This document shows, one piece after another, positions 60,491-64,000 of a stretch of DNA of 64,000 bases. The DNA comes from Streptomyces sp. ML-6 (GTDB lineage: Bacteria; Actinomycetota; Actinomycetes; Streptomycetales; Streptomycetaceae): contig NZ_JAOTIK010000001.1 in NCBI RefSeq assembly GCF_030116705.1, forward strand, positions 7,468,501 through 7,532,500, given 5' to 3'. Positions within the stretch are counted from its first letter, which is position 1. Every line of letters begins with the position of its first letter. Below the pieces are notes generated by a model. That model had not been told where the DNA came from. It did not search any database and worked only from the letters and a program-made list of their open reading frames with translations. The position numbers were made by a program, and so were the translations under genes.

Positions 60491-62257
60491 TCAGTTGATC
60501 CGGATGAGCTTGGCCTTGAGGACGGCGAGCAGTCCGCCGTCGACGGTGACCCCCGTTCTGCCGTTGATGGTCACCGAACGTCCCTTCACGTCGACCGCGC
60601 CCGTACCGGCGTCGAGCGTGATGCCGGACGCGGAGAGGACCACGGAGCTCAGCACCCGGCCGCCGCCGGGCGCGAACACCTTCAGCGCGATCTCGTTCCG
60701 CCGCTCGTCCAGCGTGACGTCGAGCCGCTTGTCACCACTGGCCAGCCGGACGCCGGACGGCCCGCGCGGACTGTCCAGCAGTTCCAGCCGGTGCCCCGAA
60801 CGGGACACTAGCGAACGGCGGTTGACCTTGCCGCTGGTCGGGTCCACCAGCGGCACGTCGTGGGGCGAGGGCTTGTCGACCCCGTTGTAGAGACCGCCCA
60901 GCACATAGGGGCTGTCCAGCAGGCCCTGCTCGAACCCGACCAGTACCTCGTCGTTGACCTCGGGACTGAACACACCGCCGCCGCCCCGGCCGCCCCACTG
61001 CACCGTACGGACCCAGTCGGACACGTAGGTGTCGTCGAGCCAGGGGAACTTCAGCCGCACCCAGCCCCGTTCGTCCTTGCCCTCACGGATGTCGGTCACC
61101 ACACCGATCGCGAGGCCCGGCACACGGGGACCGCGCGCGGGCGCGTTCGCACCACCGGCCAGCCCCGCCAGGGAACGGTCGGGCGCGGCGCTCACCAGCA
61201 CCGTCGTGCGGTAGCCGCCGTCCGGCTCCAGGACGTGGTGCGCCGCGGTCGCCGTGTAGCGGCCGGAGAACGCGGGCCCGACGTTGCCGAGCGCCACCGG
61301 CTCACCGGCCCGCAACCGGGGATTGCCCTCGGCGACCGCCTCGATCTCCCCGAAACCCGAACTCACCGACGCGGCCAGGGAACCGGCGACGGCCGTGGCC
61401 TCGGCCTGGGTCCGGTACGGGGTGTCGGCAACCGTCAGCCGGGCACGCGACCCGAACGCCCCGGCCGCCCGCGACGGACTCATCCCCGGGGACACCGTGT
61501 CGCTGCGCACGGACTGCTCACGGGCCACCAGCCGCCGCTTGGTCTCGACGTCCCAGCCGCGCACCTCCACCTCGTTCGCCCCGTCCGCACCGGTCAGCAC
61601 GGCCCGCAGGGCCAGCAGGTTGCGCCCGTACTCGAGCACCATCGGGTTCCGGGCGGCGGAGGTGTCGGGCGAGGGTGCCGACGCGGCGGGCTTCGGCTTC
61701 ACGAACTGCAACCGGCCCTTGTCGTCCACCCGCACGTGCGCGCCGCTCTCGCCCGCGAGGTACTGGAGGAACTCCCAGTCGGAGACGTTGGGCTGGGTCA
61801 GCTGCTTGTACGTGACGGGCGCGGCCTCGATCCGCCCGCAGGCGATGCCGGCGCCCGCGGCGACCTTGCGGACGATGTCCGCGGCCCGCATGTTGCGGTA
61901 GGCCACCACCTTCCGGCCGCGCTGCAGCCGGTGGGCCCTGGAGAAGGCCCGGACGACGGTGAACGAACCGGTGGTGTCGCTGTCCAGTTCGAGCGCCGTG
62001 ACCTCACCGGTGAACAGCCGCTCGCGCGCCCGTTCCTGCACGGTGACCACGGATATTTTCAGCGGGGTGCCGATGGTGAGACCGGTGGCGGTGAGCAGCT
62101 TGTGGTCGGGATCCCGGTACGTCAGCACGGCGGTGTCCGGCAGGCCGACGTTCTCGTCGACCACACAGCTCACCAACTGGGTCGCCCAGACGGGGGGCAG
62201 CTCACCGGGGGCCTCGACGATCGGATCGGCGGCGAAGGAACGGCCCGGGGCGGTCAT
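60491..62257 (-). CDS. VgrG-like central spike protein
   Basis: A 588-residue spike/hub protein. The N-terminal gp27-like hub part (VVDENVGLPDTAVLTYRDPD, TGEVTALELD, QPNVSDWEFLQYLAGESGAH) is followed by the gp5 OB-fold (GLAIGVVTDIREGKDERGWV, VRLKFPWLDDTYVSDWVR) and a C-terminal beta-helix of repeating short strands (LSASGITLDAGTGAVDVKGR). It forms the trimeric spike at the tip of the inner tube. Start ATG 62257 overlaps the stop of the LysM gene (ATGA). Confidence 0.92.
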   Translation of the reverse strand: MTAPGRSFAADPIVEAPGELPPVWATQLVSCVVDENVGLPDTAVLTYRDPDHKLLTATGLTIGTPLKISVVTVQERARERLFTGEVTALELDSDTTGSFTVVRAFSRAHRLQRGRKVVAYRNMRAADIVRKVAAGAGIACGRIEAAPVTYKQLTQPNVSDWEFLQYLAGESGAHVRVDDKGRLQFVKPKPAASAPSPDTSAARNPMVLEYGRNLLALRAVLTGADGANEVEVRGWDVETKRRLVAREQSVRSDTVSPGMSPSRAAGAFGSRARLTVADTPYRTQAEATAVAGSLAASVSSGFGEIEAVAEGNPRLRAGEPVALGNVGPAFSGRYTATAAHHVLEPDGGYRTTVLVSAAPDRSLAGLAGGANAPARGPRVPGLAIGVVTDIREGKDERGWVRLKFPWLDDTYVSDWVRTVQWGGRGGGGVFSPEVNDEVLVGFEQGLLDSPYVLGGLYNGVDKPSPHDVPLVDPTSGKVNRRSLVSRSGHRLELLDSPRGPSGVRLASGDKRLDVTLDERRNEIALKVFAPGGGRVLSSVVLSASGITLDAGTGAVDVKGRSVTINGRTGVTVDGGLLAVLKAKLIRIN

Positions 62258-62976
62258 CGGCCGCCCTCCGCCGCGGGGGCCTCCAGACCGGGCACGACCA
62301 GCTCCCTGCCGGGGACCAACTGCATCGGGTCGTCGATGTCGTTGGCGTGGGCGATGGTGCGCCAGGCGGTGGCGTCGCCGTACTCCCGCCACGCGAGCAG
62401 CGGCAGGCTGTCGCCGACGACGACCCGATGGGTGCGCCGCGCCTCCCGCGAACCCGACGTCGGGTTCTGTCCGAGCCGCTCGCCGCTCGCCTCCTCGATC
62501 GAGAGGGAACAGGTGGCGCGCAGCGGTTTCCCGTCGACGTCGAAGAGGGTGTACGAGATGGACAGGCCGGACATCACACCGTCGAACGAGGTCGTCCGGG
62601 CCGTGCCCCAGTCGAAGCGCACCCAGGGACTGGCCGGGGTCTTGCGGGCCAGGCTCCTCGGAGTGGGCGCACACGCCAGCATCAGCTGCTCCACCGCCTT
62701 CTCCACCGAGTTGTCATGGGTGGCCGTGGCGTCGAGGAAGACCTCCATGGACAGGGTCCGGGGCCCGCTGCCCACGAACTCGGGCAGCGCGGACTGCTCG
62801 GCCATCCGGGACGGGGTGCGCCGCCACTCGGTGCTCTTGTTCAACGACAGCTGCGACGGATTGAACTGCAGCGTGAGCTGGGCGATCCTCCCGCCCGGCT
62901 TGGCGCCGACCTCCGCGGGCGGTTCCATGATGGTCAGCTGGGCGCGAGCACGGCTCGTGCGGGCAACGGGTGACAT
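62254..62976 (-). CDS. LysM-containing tube/hub adaptor of the injection system
   Basis: A 240-residue protein. The N-terminal part (AQLTLQFNPSQLSLNKSTEW, MEVFLDATATHDNSVEKAVE) has the contractile injection system tube-protein fold signature (LQFNPxxL), and the C-terminal 55 residues are a LysM module (THRVVVGDSLPLLAWREYGD, then ANDIDDPMQLVPGRELVVPG). Such proteins (gp53 or Cis7-like) join the tube to the spike; LysM here is structural rather than cell-wall binding. GGAAGGAGG lies upstream of the ATG. Confidence 0.88.
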   Translation of the reverse strand: MSPVARTSRARAQLTIMEPPAEVGAKPGGRIAQLTLQFNPSQLSLNKSTEWRRTPSRMAEQSALPEFVGSGPRTLSMEVFLDATATHDNSVEKAVEQLMLACAPTPRSLARKTPASPWVRFDWGTARTTSFDGVMSGLSISYTLFDVDGKPLRATCSLSIEEASGERLGQNPTSGSREARRTHRVVVGDSLPLLAWREYGDATAWRTIAHANDIDDPMQLVPGRELVVPGLEAPAAEGGR

Positions 62977-63020
62977 CGCGTTCCTCCTTCCGGTACGGGG
63001 ACTTCACGGGTGACGGGCCG

Positions 63021-63066
63021 CCGGGTCACCGGGCCATCGGCCTTGCCGGGTCACCGGGTCACCGGG
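63021..63066. repeat. Direct repeats CCGGGTCACCGGG, three copies
   Basis: Copies at 63021-63033, 63046-63058 and 63054-63066 (the last two overlap), in the 139-bp gap between the tube and LysM genes, the only sizeable gap in the operon part seen here. Confidence 0.7.
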
Positions 63067-63115
63067 CCGCCGGCCTGCTGGGCTGCCGGGTTTTCCGGCG
63101 CGGTTCGACGAGCGC

Positions 63116-63541
63116 TCAGGAGGGCTCCAGACCCTCGTGCGCGATCTCCAGCGTCTCGATCGCCGGCTGGGAGCTGGCGGGATCGAAGGAAGGGCCCTGC
63201 CAGCGCACCGGCACGATGCCCTGCACCTGCCAGCCGATGATGCGGCTGAGGTCGGGCCGGAGCGCGACGATCTCGCCGTCCTTGCGCTCGACCCGCTGGA
63301 TCGTGTTGTTCAGCCACCGCGTGATCTTGAGCGTGTCCGCGGTCACCGGGCGGGTCAGCGTGATGTTGGTCCAGGCGATCCGGCCCGGCAACTGCCAGGT
63401 GAAGCCGTTGTTCCCGCCCTCGGCGTACTGCTCCAGCTCCACCTCGGCGCCCAGGCCCGAGCAGGTGTGGAAGGCACCCAGGTCGTTGCCCCCGATCACC
63501 AGCTTGAAGAACACGCTCGTCGCGAAGATGTTGTCCGTCAT
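63116..63541 (-). CDS. Phage tail tube-like protein of the injection system
   Basis: A 141-residue inner-tube protein of the T4 gp19 type. FFKLVIGGNDLGAFHTCSGL, then EVELEQYAEGGNNGFTWQLP GRIAWTNITLTRPVT and the C-terminal LETLEIAHEGLEPS are the conserved pieces of the family. It forms the hexameric rings or the tube-initiating ring next to the hub; a second tube gene often exists near the sheath gene and cannot be seen here. It precedes the LysM adaptor gene. Confidence 0.92.
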   Translation of the reverse strand: MTDNIFATSVFFKLVIGGNDLGAFHTCSGLGAEVELEQYAEGGNNGFTWQLPGRIAWTNITLTRPVTADTLKITRWLNNTIQRVERKDGEIVALRPDLSRIIGWQVQGIVPVRWQGPSFDPASSQPAIETLEIAHEGLEPS

Positions 63542-63590
63542 TGCTCTTCTTCTCTGCCGTTTCCCAGTGCCCCGCCGGGCGGAGTCGTCG

Positions 63591-64000
63591 TCAGCGGCGG
63601 TTGTCGTACAACCGGCCGGTGCGTTCCCGGCCCCGGCGCAGGTCCGCGCGGATCAGCCGGCTCACCGGATCGATCAGGCGGCGGGCCAGTTCCTCGATCT
63701 CCGCGCCGGTCACCCGGTGCGCGGCCGGAGTTGCTGCCTCGGGCGGGGCGGCCGGTCCGTTCCCCGCCGGCGGACCGGCGGGCTTCACCGGGGCCGCCCT
63801 GACCGGCACGCCGGTGATCCCGGCCTCGGCCGCCGCGCGCTGCACGGCCGGGGCCACGGCTCCCGGACCGCTCGTCCCGGTGCCTGGGACGGTCCCCGAA
63901 CCGGTGCCCGGACCGGTTCTTGGACCGGCTCCCGGGCTCGGGGAGGGACGGGGCGGCACCCGCACCGAGAGGGGCGGTGCTCCGCCCGGCACGACGCCGT
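63591..64000 (-). CDS. Proline-rich protein of the injection-system cluster, C-terminal fragment
   Basis: The frame is open to the right edge of the window, so only the last 136 residues are seen. A Pro/Gly-rich disordered stretch (residues with repeated GTGPG-like steps) leads to a compact helical end AEIEELARRLIDPVSRLIRA followed by DLRRGRERTGRLYDNRR. I recall similar ends on proteins encoded next to tube genes in actinobacterial injection-system clusters, with no assigned function. The basic tail could contact a particle protein or nucleic acid. Confidence 0.6.
   Translation of the reverse strand, partial: GVVPGGAPPLSVRVPPRPSPSPGAGPRTGPGTGSGTVPGTGTSGPGAVAPAVQRAAAEAGITGVPVRAAPVKPAGPPAGNGPAAPPEAATPAAHRVTGAEIEELARRLIDPVSRLIRADLRRGRERTGRLYDNRR

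Noticed and set aside
55993..64000. Prophage
   Set aside because: Only contractile tail and baseplate genes are present; no integrase, capsid, terminase, portal or lysis gene in the window.
1..64000. tRNA, rRNA and insertion sequences
   Set aside because: I looked for cloverleaf-type ends, rRNA signatures and transposase motifs with terminal inverted repeats and saw none; a tRNAscan-SE and ISfinder run would settle it.

Overview
The window reads as chromosomal DNA of a Streptomyces or very close relative. GC is very high with strong third-position G/C, many start codons are GTG, and gene families typical of streptomycetes recur: a c-di-AMP riboswitch before a secreted transglycosylase, a DasR-type box, a blaL/blaA/blaB locus, DUF6153+DUF305, a contractile injection system, and a polycyclic tetramate macrolactam (PTM) cluster. 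I saw no tRNA, rRNA, insertion sequence, prophage integrase or CRISPR array.

Layout. 1-7.6 kb: tail of an M20 peptidase, glpF-glpK glycerol uptake, a divergent MarR/hydrolase pair, a divergent SmtB-type regulator and P1B-4 metal ATPase, and a DinB-like protein. 7.6-18.5 kb: two amino-acid permeases, a DUF6153/DUF305 pair, a riboswitch-controlled transglycosylase, a flavin monooxygenase with its TetR regulator, a second NAD kinase, an HD protein and an EamA exporter. 18.6-23.3 kb: a secreted AA10 polysaccharide monooxygenase under a DasR-like box, a lone GltD-like protein, and a cyanate locus (cynS and carbonic anhydrase, divergent from a LysR gene).

23.8-40.1 kb is a complete six-gene PTM cluster, all on the + strand: fatty-acid-hydroxylase-type oxygenase, a 3142-residue iterative PKS-NRPS (KS-AT-DH-KR-ACP-C-A-PCP-TE), two paired phytoene-desaturase-like FAD enzymes, an MDR reductase and a P450. 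The PKS-NRPS should build two polyene chains and join them through ornithine into a tetramate; the FAD enzymes and reductase then close the carbocycles, and the oxygenase and P450 decorate. A 16-bp perfect hairpin ends the unit. The P450 lacks the usual ExxR/PERF residues.

40.4-47.5 kb: a secreted protein, then a catabolic group (NCS1 permease, YtcJ-type amidohydrolase, amidase) flanked by two TetR genes with clear palindromic operators. 47.7-55.7 kb: an N-terminally extended GAPDH, a second transglycosylase without a riboswitch, the beta-lactamase locus, an acetyltransferase-like protein and a 14-TMS efflux pump. 56-64 kb: the baseplate half of a contractile injection system operon (tube, LysM hub adaptor, VgrG spike, PAAR tip, gp25, baseplate wedge, tail protein I), ending in a zinc-ribbon/transmembrane/discoidin-like protein that looks like a membrane-docking component. 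Sheath and ATPase genes must lie beyond the right edge.

Product names rest on motif and family recognition by eye; no database search was run.
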